A stretch of DNA of 64,000 nt from the NCBI GenBank assembly GCA_032433595.1, contig JASWJB010000126.1:1-64000 (forward strand). The letters are read 5' to 3'. The position numbers and the translations under genes were made by a program. The DNA is from Conoideocrella luteorostrata. Lineage: Eukaryota > Ascomycota > Sordariomycetes > Hypocreales > Clavicipitaceae. Below, one piece after another: positions 11,876 to 23,265 of the stretch; within the stretch, counting starts at the first letter, position 1; each line of letters starts with the position of its first letter. The notes under the pieces are model-generated. The model was given only the letters and a program-made list of their open reading frames with translations. It did no database searches and was not told the DNA's origin.

Positions 11876-14800
11876 ATGGAGGACATAGTGCCTATTCGCA
11901 GCATGTTTGACAACGTCAACGTGGAGGCGATGGATAATGGCGGCCGGACGCCACTCTCACGGAGCGCTGAGAAGGGTGACGAGGCCGTCACCAAGTTGTT
12001 GCTGGATAAAGGCGCTAATTCTGAAGCGAAGGATCCCGTATTCGAACGGACACCGCTTTTATGGGCTGTTGTAAAGGGACACGAGGCTATCACCAAGTTG
12101 TTGCTAGGTAAAGGCGCTAATCTTGAAGAGAAGGATGGCATCCTCCAGCTGACGCCGCTTGCATGGGCTGCTGAGAAGGGGCACGAGGCTGTCACCAAGT
12201 TGTTGCTAGATAAAGGCGCTAATTTTGAAGCAAAGGATCGCATCTTTGAACGGACGCCGCTTTCATGGGCTGCTGGGATGGGGCACGAGGCTGTTACTAA
12301 GTTATTGCTAGATAAAGGCGCTGATTTTGAAGCAAAGGATCGCGACTATCAACAAACACCACTTTTATGGGCTACTGAGGAGGGGCACGAGGCCGTCACC
12401 AAGTTATTGCTGGATAAAGGCGCTAATTTTGAAGCAAAGGATCGCATCTTTGAACAGACGCCGCTTTTATGGGCTGCCGAGAAGGGGCACGAGGCCGTCA
12501 CCAAGTTGTTGCTGGATAAAGGCGCTAATTCTGAGGCAAAGGATCGCAATTTTCGACGGACACCGCTTTCATGGGCTGCTGAGAAGGGGCACGAGGCTGT
12601 CACCAAGTTGTTGCTGGATCAAGGCGCTAATTTTGAAGCAACGGATCGCAAGTTTCGACGGACACCGCTTTCATGGGCTGCTGAGATGGGGCACGAGGCT
12701 GTCACTAAGTTATTGCTAGATAAAGGCGCTAATTTTGAAGCAAAGGATCCCGACTTCAAACAGACGCCGCTTTTATGGGCTACCAAGAAGGGGCACGAGG
12801 CTGTTACTAAGTTATTGCTAGATAAAGGCGCTGATTTTGAAGCAAAGGATCGCGTCTTTGAACGGACGCCGCTTTTATGGGCTGCCGAGGAGGGGCACGA
12901 GGCCGTCGTTAAGCTACTACTTGACAGGGGCGCCGACGTTAGTGCAAAGGATATGCTCGGTTTTATGCCGCTATCGTGGGCTGCCGGAAAGGGCCATGAG
13001 GCCATTGTGAAGCTGCTACTCGACGGCGGCGCTGACGTTCAGGCGAAAGGTCTTGAGGGTAGGCCGCTCTCGTGGGCCTACCCCATAAGTACGGTGCAAC
13101 ATATAGAAAAGTTGAACTATCGTCAGCCAGGTGAATCAAATGAGAGTGGGGATTTAGAGACGTCGCTGCGTTGGCGATTAAAAATTGGTAAGTATTGTGA
13201 ACATACTCCTGCAGAAAATATAGTTGAAGTTTAATTCTACAACAGACGAAGAAAACAACAAACATCGCGCAAAGCTACTAAGTTCTCATAACCGCGGAAA
13301 CACTGAAGTGTCTAGACAGGATAGCACAATAGACTTGGAAACAGCGCGGGGGCTTTTCGTTGGGTGGAATCTATACCTTGTTACGGACCTGCATTTTCAA
13401 AAGTCGTTATCTGCACCAAGTGGTAGATTTATTTTGGAAAGAGCCAATAGGTGGATGGAGATGGAACTACAATGGCCTGTGACCATAACAAGTGCTATTT
13501 GGTCTACAAGCATCGTCTGCTTTGATCTCGACTTGAAGGACTTCTTCTACTGTCTCAGCAGTGGTCCTTTAGAATCTCTCCTTACCCTGACCATTGACTC
13601 TCCTTCCAATGCGAATGCGATTGCTGTTACGATGAGAGAATACGTAACAAAGCATTGGGGAAAAGCCGGTTGGGATATCGTCAGCTGGCTAGGTAGCCAT
13701 TCTGCAGATGCCGCACCAGCAGCGTTACATTTACGTGGGTGTTATATCTTCCCCAATATCCCAGCTCTGCATTTCTAATCAGGTAGACAGCTGTCCTAAC
13801 ATCACCCCTGCATGATGCTCCGGGAGGGAGAATATGCGTTGAACTTCGTGGCCGCGACAGTAACTCTGCTGCGGGTCAGCAGGACTCACAGTTTGCATGC
13901 GAAGCTCGCTGGATTGGTGGCACGAAGACTGAATTTGATCATATAATTGTCGACTTGACACGCCAATTGGCATGGATCGTGGCCACGTTCAAGGCATCTC
14001 CTGACATAGCGCTATTATTCTTGAAGACATCTCATGAAATGCGGCCGTCGTTCACAAAGGTCAAATTTGAGCAAAAACTGGAACATCTTTCGACTAGAAA
14101 CAGCCTCTGGACAAGTTCTATTGTCAGCGGAGGCTTCTGGCGATGCTTTCGGATCACGCAGGAGGACATCTCCGACGCTTTCTCGAACAATAGTAAGGGA
14201 ACGTGTTGGCACAGCCTGTTCTCTAGTATGAACGCGGCAGTTGGTTTCCCGATCTCTTCACGACCTGAGGTGTTTTCGGGTGTGGAATTGCCACTGACCC
14301 TGATGGCGTCTCTCGCTAGTGTGGGTTATTCAGTGAGATATAAGGGCGGGTTTGTTCTTAAAGGATACCACAATGCTCTTATCCCCGTACCGGCAGGGTC
14401 CGAATCCGGCCTATCTGTTGAAGCCCCGGCTTTACAGTGGCATCTCTATAGCACTGGAACAGAGCGGCTTTACATGAGCAAAGTCAAAGAGGAAGAGCCA
14501 GAGCTTGAACCCCTAGCTACTAACTCCAATGAAGACCAGTTTACAGAGACAATTCAGGACGTGCCGCGACACTTCTTGGGGCTGTACAGTAGGGCTACGG
14601 TTCGCATCGGCACAAATTTGTCGAGGATGGATGAAATTAATACTATTCCCGCCGATAATTTCAAGCCAATACATTCGCGACGTTTATTGGAGTGGACAAG
14701 GGCTATTACCGCTAGCGCCGGCGGGGGTGGATTAGGCTTATCTAGCGCAATATCAACAGGTTTCCGTTTACGGTCACCAAAAGAGAGGGAGATGCGCTTT

Positions 14801-15781
14801 TCGGTATCTACTACCGACAATAACATTATCCAGGACACTCTAACAAAGCCGGCTATACTGTATGATACCCAAACGCAAGTCGCATGGATGTTGCCGCAAA
14901 TTCGCGTCATACTGTATCTCATCCAAGCATGGGCAAGGGTTCAGCACAGAACTGAGTGTGAGAGTGTTAATTACCCGACTTTCAACGAGCACAGCATAAG
15001 TGCTGGGGATCTTCGTCAGATCCTAGACTCTGCATGGTCCCAGAAACCTCACATTAGATTCGAGGAGCAATTCATGTGGTACTGCAAAGTGCTGGATGCG
15101 CTGCAAGTCGATGAGGACCTAAAACCTGCAAAGGGATTTTCCGAGAAACTAGCAGGTGTAGACTTTGCCCGTCTAGCCGTCTCATCTAGGCACTATTCTA
15201 TCCTCCGAGCGCCTATTAACCCTAGGATATCTGGTCATTGGCTAAAAATGCTGAAGAGCAATTGGAAAAACAGTCCGCCGTACCGTGTTCTTACTCTTTT
15301 CTGCGACGTTCTTCATCCGGCGCCCATTAAACCCGACACATGGATGTGCAGCACGTGGTATCGCCCACCACGTAACCAAAACTACTTGGTCGCTACTCTT
15401 GGTTGCTTGAGGACGCTAGCGTACAGACACCAGATTGACCCTGTTCAGTTCTCAAAAGACCACGAATGCAGGCGCGGCCCGTCCAACCTCTTACAAGACT
15501 GCATCCCAGGAATTTGCAACCCGCTTCAAAAGATCGAGGAAGCCAAAGGAGTACGATACCTCGAAATGACGGGTTTGCTGACGCTGACGCCGACGGCCAA
15601 TAACGGAACGCGCGATGTCCTCATTTTTGGCAATGCTCTTCCAAATCCTTTCCCGAGGGATTGTTGCACACCTCAGCCGCCTCCACAGCAGCAATCTGAG
15701 TCGATCACACCGCAGTTCCAACACAATATCGCCTACGAGATTCCTGCAGAGCAACAAAATGGTGTGCTTCATCAGAGCTAG
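11876..15781 (+). CDS. Large ankyrin-repeat protein of a fungal family of unknown function
   Basis: Three exons, 11876-13187, 13246-13734 and 13791-15781, encode 1263 residues. Introns are 58 bp (GTAAGT...CAG) and 56 bp (GTGGGT...branch CTAAT...CAG), and phases match at both junctions. ATG 11876 is the first Met after an in-frame TAA. Residues 25 to about 410 are 11 ankyrin repeats of 34 residues plus a partial one, built on TPLxWAAExGHEAVTKLLLD. The remaining 850 residues have no motif I can name, but features such as GVELPLTLMASL, a Trp-rich 'ALQWHLYSTGTERL' segment and a Gly-rich 'AGGGGLGLSSA' stretch resemble large fungal proteins often annotated only as hypothetical or ankyrin proteins. 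Ankyrin repeats bind other proteins; fungal proteins with homogenised repeats often act in self/non-self recognition. No NACHT or HET domain is visible. Confidence 0.8.
11948..13060 (+). repeat. Tandem 102-bp repeats coding for ankyrin repeats
   Basis: Eleven direct repeats of 102 bp (34 codons), with the middle units (3-9) nearly identical in DNA as well as protein. Differences between units cluster in the four codons after KDR/KDP (for example IFER, DYQQ, NFRR, KFRR, DFKQ, VFER) and in the two codons after WAA. The last two units diverge more. Confidence 0.9.
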
Positions 15782-15931
15782 ATTCACAACTATATTCACG
15801 AAAATGGCGAGGAGTCACGCCCCCAATCGATCGCAGATCTAGTCCAATCTGGTGATCTACAGACCGACTCGGTATCTTTGGATCTGGCAGCATTTCCATC
15901 TGCCATAAATGAGCAGCTACTGTCAATCTAA
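15782..15931 (+). other. In-frame open extension after the ankyrin gene stop
   Basis: After TAG 15779-15781 the same frame stays open for 49 codons to TAA 15929-15931, with an ordinary protein-like composition (ends PSAINEQLLSI). This could be a readthrough tail, the remains of a longer original C terminus after a point mutation, or chance. No good intron removes the TAG. Confidence 0.35.
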
Positions 15932-16075
15932 TTCAGCGGAATTCTAGCTGTGCTGAAGAGGAATAGACTTCCTTTTATACTTCAATTCTAGCCAGGGATT
16001 TGTCATCGAATTTATCATTAAATTCGTTATGAGCTTTATCTTTCGTCTCATTTTTCGTCTGGCCGTTAGTTTCGT

Positions 16076-16256
16076 TGTGGGTTGCACAGGGTGTTGTGCA
16101 ATGTGATATCGATACCAAGTTGCGGTCAAAATGCAATATATTTAATAATCTCTGTATTCTCTAAGAAGAGGAAAACAAGTCAAGGTGGAAGGCTCGATAT
16201 CGCCGTATAGATATCGTGGATGAAAGCTGACCACGTGACCTTCTTCGTGCTTCCTA
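16076..16256 (+). repeat. Solo LTR, copia-like family B (copy 1)
   Basis: It starts TGTGGGTTGCACAGGGTGTT and ends near GTGCTTCCTA, which mirrors the TGTAGGAAGCAC start of family A. It aligns along its length with the copy at 49616-49795, including ATATTTAATAATCTCTGT and an internal TATAG/ATATCGTGG block. Differences are mostly transitions and small indels. Confidence 0.7.
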
Positions 16257-16800
16257 GTGTGCTTGACGGCAGGATTCCAACACTCGTCTCAGGTTTCAGC
16301 ATCATAGATGATCCTTGACACTCTTTCAGCTCGATGGTAGACATACCTCTGTGTCACACAACTACGTGCCTTAAGTTGCCAGATAATCGCATTATCACGG
16401 CTATCAAGCTGCTTTCGGGGTTTTTGTCTCTTTTCATATTTTCAGTTATCCTGTTTCAAACGTCATGTTTTTGTCATTGCGGGATGCGTACAACCGGATC
16501 CGTCATATCAATTTATTCCAAGCATACAACATGCGGAATCATAAGCTAAAATTTAACTATAAACAGCAGTCTAATTTCTCATTAAATTAGATAGAAATCA
16601 AGGAAAACATTCCACCGCACGCATCAAACAATCCATAGCTGCCACACTGTGACAGGGCCGCTTAGTGCGGCTCGGGGCTGCTCACCAAGTATTTGTTATA
16701 GTAATTACTAACTATTTATAGTAAGATGACTACGCCTTATCATAAATATTAAGTAATTAGCAGATGAAATCACTTATAAACTCGTGATTGCTGCGTTTAC

Positions 16801-17112
16801 TAGACGTTAAGTCCAGTGTTTCTCCATGCTAGCGCGTGGTGTCGGATTACGCAGTGGCTGCAGCAGAGCTGTTGAATTGATAGGAAAGGGTTCAAATTGA
16901 TCTGTATTGATGGGAAAAGTTGTGTTATATTGATGATTGAGGAAGAATTTCTCGTCTGACGGCCCTGTCCAAATCCCCTTATAAATACCCCTGCAATCTG
17001 AGGCACGCCCGTATCGGATTCCTACCTTGGGCCCAGAGGCCACCACCCTACGGTCGCGGAAAAACACGAGACATAGCGAGACACCGTGGCCTACACGCCG
17101 CAACAACAGCAT
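16801..17112 (-). mobile_element. Copia leader relic
   Basis: Minus-strand sequence containing ACAACTTTTCCCATCAATAC and a TATTTATAAGG box matches the leader part of the gag relic at about 8.1-8.4 kb (ACAACTCTTCCCATCAATGC there). The same flanking words (CGGCCCTGTC and CCCAGAGGC on the plus strand) occur in both. No gag follows this copy. Confidence 0.55.
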
Positions 17113-17997
17113 TCAATTAAAATTGGTAACCGCTATCGCATTTGAAGCCAGAATTGAGAAAAATAATAATGTTAGCTGACTGATTCAATATTTTAAAATA
17201 TTCTACGTCTTTTGTCCAGTTTTATTACCTGTTTTGGTCGTGTGGGCATACATTTAATCTAACCGTACAGAACCTATATTAGCGAATTATGTTGGCTAGC
17301 TTATCAGCAAGAAAAGATTGATTCCTCGTCAATTAGCTAGAATGACGGGTAATTTGCTCGGATAATTTGGCTGGGCTGGCTGCTCTTTTGGTCGCCGACA
17401 TTTGACGGCTGCACGTCTCTACAAGTGGGTCACATCGACGCTCTGCACACGAGAAACCCAGCGTCGTGCTGCTGCCACAGACTCCTCAATCGGCCGCCGA
17501 GGCGCTCAGTGCTTTTCTTTGCCGTTAATATATTTTCTGTCTCCCCAGATGACATTCCCCAGCCTTAATACTCAGGCCGACAAAAGTGGCGTTACAACCA
17601 CACCTGCTAGTGTGCTGGCATAGAGCGCAGCCACCGTTGGCCAGCTTCTCGTCTTGCGTGGTTGCAGCTAGAAAGCAGATCAATTTGGTTGCACTGGTGG
17701 AGTTCCGACCAGCAATCTTACTGAAGTTTGTGTGACTCTATTAAGCAGCTATGATAAAATCGGTGAAACAGGAATAAACCCCTCCTTCCACTGAACAAAA
17801 AAAAAACGTGCCTCAAATGTAAGGCTGCAATAACACTCCTCGAAGGTCAATATTATTGTCACACAAACAAGAGGGGTATAGCCAAAGGCGAACATCTTAT
17901 GCATGCTTATCCGCACTGTAACACACTCATATCTGCAGGCGATTCACGGAACTACCCAGTGCGCCGGGCTTACGGTGTGGGACAAGGAGGCGACGAG

Positions 17998-18004
17998 TAT
18001 ATAT
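17998..18004 (+). promoter_or_regulatory. Possible TATA box and pyrimidine tract
   Basis: TATATAT followed 30-60 bp later by a long CT-rich tract (18030-18080), a common fungal core-promoter arrangement, about 170 bp upstream of ATG 18171. Confidence 0.4.
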
Positions 18005-18170
18005 CCACTCTGGTACGGTCCCGGAGTTTCTGTGTCCTTCTCTTTCTCTTTCCTATCTCGAGTACGCCCCTTTCCTTCTACCCACCGTTGAAGCTGCTCC
18101 AATTTCCATGTGCGCATCGCCTTGATATCGATACTTGTAGTTGGTCGCTACGTACTGTACACACTTCGTT

Positions 18171-18740
18171 ATGCCTCAAGCGTTCACTGCCCGGGCCCCC
18201 CTACTTCTTGGCGGAGATACCGGTTCCACAACCCCGCAAAATCACTTGCCTGAACTTAATGAACTCTTAGAGAGTAAATGGCGCATGGTTGCTAGTTCGA
18301 GCAGCTTTTGGCAGGATCAGAAGCGAGATGTTTTGGTCAAGTACGACGTGGACTCCCGGAATGGCAGCAACGGAATGAGCGTGATCACCGATTCAACAAC
18401 ATACACGACAACGAGTTCCTCTAAGCAATCGGTCACCAAAGGCGTCAGTACGCAGTCGAGTTCGAATGCGAGCGCTTACAATTGGAGGGGCACAGGATGG
18501 CTGCGAATGGTCACGGCACAGTGGGAGTTTGTTGGGTTTGGAAGTGTCGGGCCTGGAGATTCGCCTGTGCTGGTCTTATACGCCCAGAAGACAATCTTTT
18601 CTCCTCAATCCTTGTCTATCTACTGTAGGGATGGAGCAAGCATCTCTGCTGAGGATATGGACTTGATCAAGACTACGCTCACGGGGCTCGAAGACTCTGC
18701 ACTCACTGCCGAAGTTGACAAGGTACAATCCATTGGCTAG
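18171..18740 (+). CDS. Small protein, possibly lipocalin/calycin-like
   Basis: An intronless 189-residue frame from ATG 18171. The middle part has alternating hydrophobic residues with Trp-rich strands: W-R-M-V then S-F-W-Q-D, a polar Thr/Ser-rich loop, then YNWRGTGWLRMV and QWEFVGFG, then VLYAQKTIFSPQSLSIYC. The C-terminal 30 residues look helical. This arrangement (Trp near the N terminus, beta strands, closing helix) resembles fungal hypothetical proteins with a calycin-type barrel that could bind small hydrophobic ligands. That reading is from pattern only. There is no signal peptide, so it is probably intracellular. The start is preceded by a TATA-like box and CT tract, supporting an expressed gene. 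Confidence 0.65.
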   Translation: MPQAFTARAPLLLGGDTGSTTPQNHLPELNELLESKWRMVASSSSFWQDQKRDVLVKYDVDSRNGSNGMSVITDSTTYTTTSSSKQSVTKGVSTQSSSNASAYNWRGTGWLRMVTAQWEFVGFGSVGPGDSPVLVLYAQKTIFSPQSLSIYCRDGASISAEDMDLIKTTLTGLEDSALTAEVDKVQSIG

Positions 18741-20317
18741 CACTGAGAACAACCATCTGTGGTATTGGGGAGACAATATGGGGGCCGCAGTAAGATTTTG
18801 CAAATCTTGATGATTCAGAGGGAGAATTTGGTTCTTGACAAATGTTACATACAAAACTCATAATTTAGTCCAATGCCATTGTGCTGACCCAAAGCCCACA
18901 CCCACCGCTCATGTATACCGGTGTCTGACACACAACCAGCAACGCTCCGTAAACCCTGTGAAAGGGTCTTGCAGAGACCTTCCGTTATTCATAGAAACCT
19001 CATTTGTGGTAAGATTAAATGATCTGTTAGGTTAGTTGGCAAATATCGAGCTACTGCGCAATTTAATAAAGCAGTTTGATTATAATAGGCGTTGGGGCGA
19101 GGATCTAGGTAAAGACACACTTCTTAAACTCAGGGGAAATGCTCTAGTGTTAATAATGATCTGCCCATGAGGGGGATAAGTCTTCTACTTATAGTCATAT
19201 TATTTGATCTGATCAATTCGGTCAAATCAAAAAACTCACATGAACTAATCCTGGCCACCCTAGAGGCTCCTTTCCGCCCACTGTAGGAAGCACAGGGCTT
19301 CGGGTGACGAGGGTATCGATACCGGAATGTGAAGCAAAACAATATGCAAGATAATTCAATTCGTCTGATCTGGGTTCTCTAAGAGAAGAAGAGGAAGAGG
19401 AAAGCTCCACGAGCGCGCCGTATCAAAGAGGCGCTCCAGGGTGATATGATAGAGCAAACTCGTTTGCTGTGGAGCCTTTGCGAGTCTCCCCATTGTCTAG
19501 TGTTTATTACTAGGCTCAAGCGTAACTTTTAGGGCGAAATTGGGCACTATAGCCGTTGTCCAAAAATCGGGCTGTAACTTTCCTGCAGTGATTTGAATTG
19601 TAATTCTCCACAAGAACAGACCTTTTGATAGAAATTTTCAATGATTTTACTTCCTTGGGCCAGGAAGCTGATAGTGCTCGGCCATTTTCCATACAGCAAC
19701 GACGGCCCGGCAATAATAACATCTACCTATGTGATATTAGTGGCTCTATATTAGTGTAACGGGGTTGGTGAAACATACAGGGCGTCACAGATGGAATTTC
19801 ATTGAATTGATGCAGGACGATCCTATCGGAAGAAGGAGAGCGACGATGAGACTAGCGCTGCTTGCGTGCGCGTGCTGCAACACGTCAAGCAACATGTCTA
19901 TGCGTAGAATCGGTAACAGTTTTTGCGGAGAGGTTCAAAATAGTGCTAGCTGAGAGTAATGACCGAGAGATTAAAACATACGCTGCGTCAGTATTAAAAT
20001 ATGTTTGGCCGCAAGTCGAGCCCAAGCTTTTAATACGCAAGCTGCCATATGAGCCTGTTTGGGGGCGCCGTATTCTCCTCCTAAGGCTACGTGACACAGC
20101 AGTAGCTTTACGTGTTTGCTACGTTAGGGACTGGGAATTTGTCCAGCGGCCTCTGACAGATTTGAGCAAGGGTTTTGCCCAGCGCCCGCCATTCACAAGG
20201 TAAGCATAAATTTACTATAACACCTTCCGCCCTGAGATGTAACCCTATAGTCGTTATCATTTTTCTGAGGTACTTGAAACATATTTTGTATGAAGAAGCT
20301 ACTCAAAGTGATAAAGC
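18741..20317. other. Intergenic region with a solo LTR
   Basis: No gene is supported. It holds the solo LTR at 19282. A plus-strand frame of 113 codons at 19862-20203 has no recognisable motif and no support. Confidence 0.4.
19282..19500 (+). repeat. Solo LTR, copia-like family A (copy 2)
   Basis: It starts with the same TGTAGGAAGCACAGGG as the copy at 10415, and it carries the GGTATCGATACC palindrome also present in the family B copy at 49616. It continues with a TCTAAGAGAAGAAGAGG block and GAGCGCGCC. The right end is not sharp. Confidence 0.5.
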
Positions 20318-21242
20318 TATTCATGATGTTCGTCACGCATGCAGGCATCGTCTCTTACATCCTCCTTAAAATTGATATTGTGATTTCCCAGGACGTGTTC
20401 AGAGCCATGTTCAGTGCTATCCTGCATGATGGGTTGCTGCACAAAGCTGGTCTTGCTGCTAACAGCTAAAATGCAGCCGGTTTCACGTTGCTAATGAGCC
20501 CAAGAGCTTGCCCAACTTCGATGCGTGCAATGTCCCGAAATGGTATACCGTTTTCTATATGGGATTTGAATCTCTCGGCAATAAGTGCTGAAGTATCGTT
20601 GTTTTGTAGCAGAAGCTTTTTCAAGTAAGACTCGAATGGTTCCACGAGAATGTCACGCGCTCTGATGTGCTTTGATGCTGTTAATGAAGGAAGTATGTGT
20701 ATCAAGAGCGGGATAAGTCCAGTTTCATAATCCCTGCCAGTACATGTCAGAATCTGGGAAATATACTCGCTCAGAGTGTGCCTACCGCCAAGCTACCTTA
20801 ACCTTAGGATAGCGGAAAGGATTGAGCTGTCCATAAACGCAATCTGTTGTTGGCTGTATGACTTCATAGTCGACCCAAGCCCTCATATTGACATTGATGC
20901 CGTCCTGAGCCGTGCAACTGTCCAGTGAGCTCTGCATAGCTTCTGCCGCCTTCCGGATTAGACGATCAAGCTCTGGTCCGGGACTCAGAGAATGATGCGT
21001 GATCTTGTGCATGACGGCTATGGCACTATGGCTCTTCATATAATCTTTCCCGACAATCTTCTGTGCTGTTGTGCTCAGCCCAACAATAGTCCCGGACATT
21101 TGGACCGAGATTGGCGAAAATGACAATGTTTGAACTTGCTTTTGCACCACAGGAATTAGAGATGTAGCATTGACGATGTAAACTCTGTCCAGGCAGCAGT
21201 ATGGTGCAGATGGGCATTCGGCTGTTTGCAGCGACGACCAAT
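20318..21242 (-). pseudogene. Dead cytochrome P450 (fragment)
   Basis: Minus-strand translation gives a P450 mid-region. MPICTILLPGQ is followed, after a 2-base loss near 21195, by RVYIVNATSLIPVVQKQVQT in another frame, then TTAQKIVGKD and a GPELDRLIRKAAEAMQSSLD helix, and then VYGQLNPFRYPKV. After a short intron-like gap it resumes at about 20705 (RARDILVEPFESYLKK) and runs to IEVGQALGLISNVKPAAF. There a TAG stands where Trp is usual, so TGG to TAG is the likely change. Weak similarity continues to about 20318. The match resembles fungal P450s related to the oxysterol 7-alpha-hydroxylase/prostacyclin-synthase type. The heme-binding end is missing, so the gene is inactive. Confidence 0.7.
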
Positions 21243-23265
21243 ATCAGCACAAAGGCAGTCTCCAGCGACGACCGGGCTAGCAAAGACATACTTACACATC
21301 CATGTTCCAATATCTCGATCGCCGTGGTGACAGTTGACCTGAAGTTGATCGCTGCAAATCGGCTGTCGCTTTCGACCGCCTGGCCGGCACCCACCCCTGC
21401 GCTCCCCTGTCCCACTTTTCATCCAGACAATGATTGGAACGATTGTCACCAGCGAGTAAAATCGGCTTCACTGCATTTTCAACTCCTCCCACGGGGTTGC
21501 TTCCCCACCAAAGGAGCTAACCTTCACTGCGATTTCGAAAATTCCCGACCATAAATTCCCAGCTTAAAATAGACCAAGCGCCGTGCTAATAGATCCCCAG
21601 TGCCTGCGTGTGGGCGTGGTCGGCTTGCGGTTAGCCCAGCGCTCTGAAAATTGTCCTCCAAAAGCGGCGTCACGTCCTCCAAAAATGGACGCACATTTGC
21701 TGCAAACCTGCACTTTTGTTGTAAAGTGAATGACGGAGATATTTAAGTGCATTTATATGACAAGCCAACAGGCAAAATGCCTTTAGGGGGCTTAGTAAAG
21801 ACGACTGGTTACAAGGAACAGTGCCGTACTGAATGTACCTAATGTGTCATGAATTCTACCTGCCTCCCCGGGCCGGCGATTGGGGACGTGTTTTGCTGTC
21901 CCAATCCACTACAGTGCTGACCCTGCTAGGTGGCCACGGTGGAGTTCAACACAGCTCGCGCTGCCTGCTTCAATGAGCTTTCACGGATGCCCATGGCCGG
22001 CTGGAGGGCTTACAGGACGAACGATTCGGGGGACCAGATTGCTACCGGTTCAAAAAAGCTTTTTTTTTTATCATGGAACAGAGATTAGGCTAGTCATGGT
22101 TAAATTGCGGGCGAAACCCTCAGCTTCTTCGATTGCTCGCTCGGTACGCTCAATTGCCAATGTGCGCGATTTCCTTTGTTGGCTCGGCATGTAAAGTGCG
22201 CATCTCAATGAGAAAATAAATAAGTAGCTTGACCCCTTCGTCACGTCGCCACAGCCGTCTCACTAGGCCCGTTCCAATTTAAGACCCAACATTAAATTTC
22301 TTGATGCTTTCGTCCCTGCCTCGGTTGCCAACAGTCCAGCTCTGTGTGCTCGGACTGACACTCACAGTGTGATCTGCATCGAGGAGCTGCGCGCCACGGT
22401 GGGTTGCCTATCGTGGGCCGCTTTTCATGGCTGCATCGACTTTTTCGCAGTGTGTTTAGGCTATCAACTGCAAACTAAAGCTCAAAAGCGGGCATGACAG
22501 CCACCACGGTCGCCGTCGCGACTGACATAACTCATGCCACGAATGCTTGCATCGACACCGGCACCGAGTGAGTGGCGAAGCCCTCCGTTGCTGCAGCCGC
22601 GATGGGATTGTTTGCGATGATCATGGCTGCGACGCGACGAACGCCATCTCAGTGTGTCGCGCCACGGAATTGACGACTGGGTGCTACTGCCTTCTCTGTA
22701 CAAGCAACTCGCGTGCAGTCCCTTACATCCGTCGTCTCACAAACCTTTCCGGTTCTCCGACTCTCCGACTCTTCAACGCAATCAATCAGCCAAACCACCC
22801 ATCAATAGCTACTTTCTATTTCTCCGCCCACGAAGCAACGCATTTGACTGCACTGCTGAGCACTCGTTTCGTTAACTACGCAACCGCATTCCTCACATGT
22901 TACTCGACCTTTGCCTTGCTGCGTCGGCTTCACCGCAAGCTTCCATTTACATCGGCAATAATCTCCCCAAGTTTGAATGTGGGTTTGCAGAATTCTTTAT
23001 GGCTTTGATCCGTCGCTAACGGTTTCTGCTCAGACCTTTGACGATCCAGCAGCGTCCCAACCCAGTAGCGGTGAATATCAAGACAACGGCGACCAGCGAA
23101 CGCGGCAATCGTCGATTACTGCTGGCCTGACGTAGACAAGAGCGTGGCGCCGCGAGACCTATAACTAAAAAAAAAAAAAAACACAGCACTATCCTTTTCT
23201 CCTTCACACCTTCAGGCTTTCGCGCGCATCTCTGCCATTGAAAACGCCAGCCATTAACAACTATC
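21243..23265. other. Intergenic region
   Basis: No gene is supported; the frame at 22547-23008 starts at a TTG and looks non-coding. The right end probably contains the promoter and leader of the four-helix membrane protein, with a run of 14 A at about 23167. Confidence 0.4.

Larger units (their letters stand above)
15932..18170. other. Repeat-bearing intergenic region
   Basis: No gene is supported. It contains a solo LTR (16076-16256) and a copia leader relic (16801-17112); the rest is AT-rich with short frames only. Confidence 0.45.

Noticed and set aside
11948..13060. Regular repeats that could suggest a CRISPR array
   Set aside because: The period of 102 bp has no unique spacers, and the units code for ankyrin repeats in a eukaryotic gene.
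11854..13265. Long open frames on the minus strand and in a second plus frame (12327-12719) across the ankyrin repeats
   Set aside because: They are mirror images of the repeats; a repetitive coding sequence keeps the other frames open. The plus frame with TPL..WAA..GHEAVTKLLLD is the real one.
22547..23008. A 153-codon plus-strand frame
   Set aside because: It begins at TTG, has no recognisable motif, and lies in the probable leader of the next gene.
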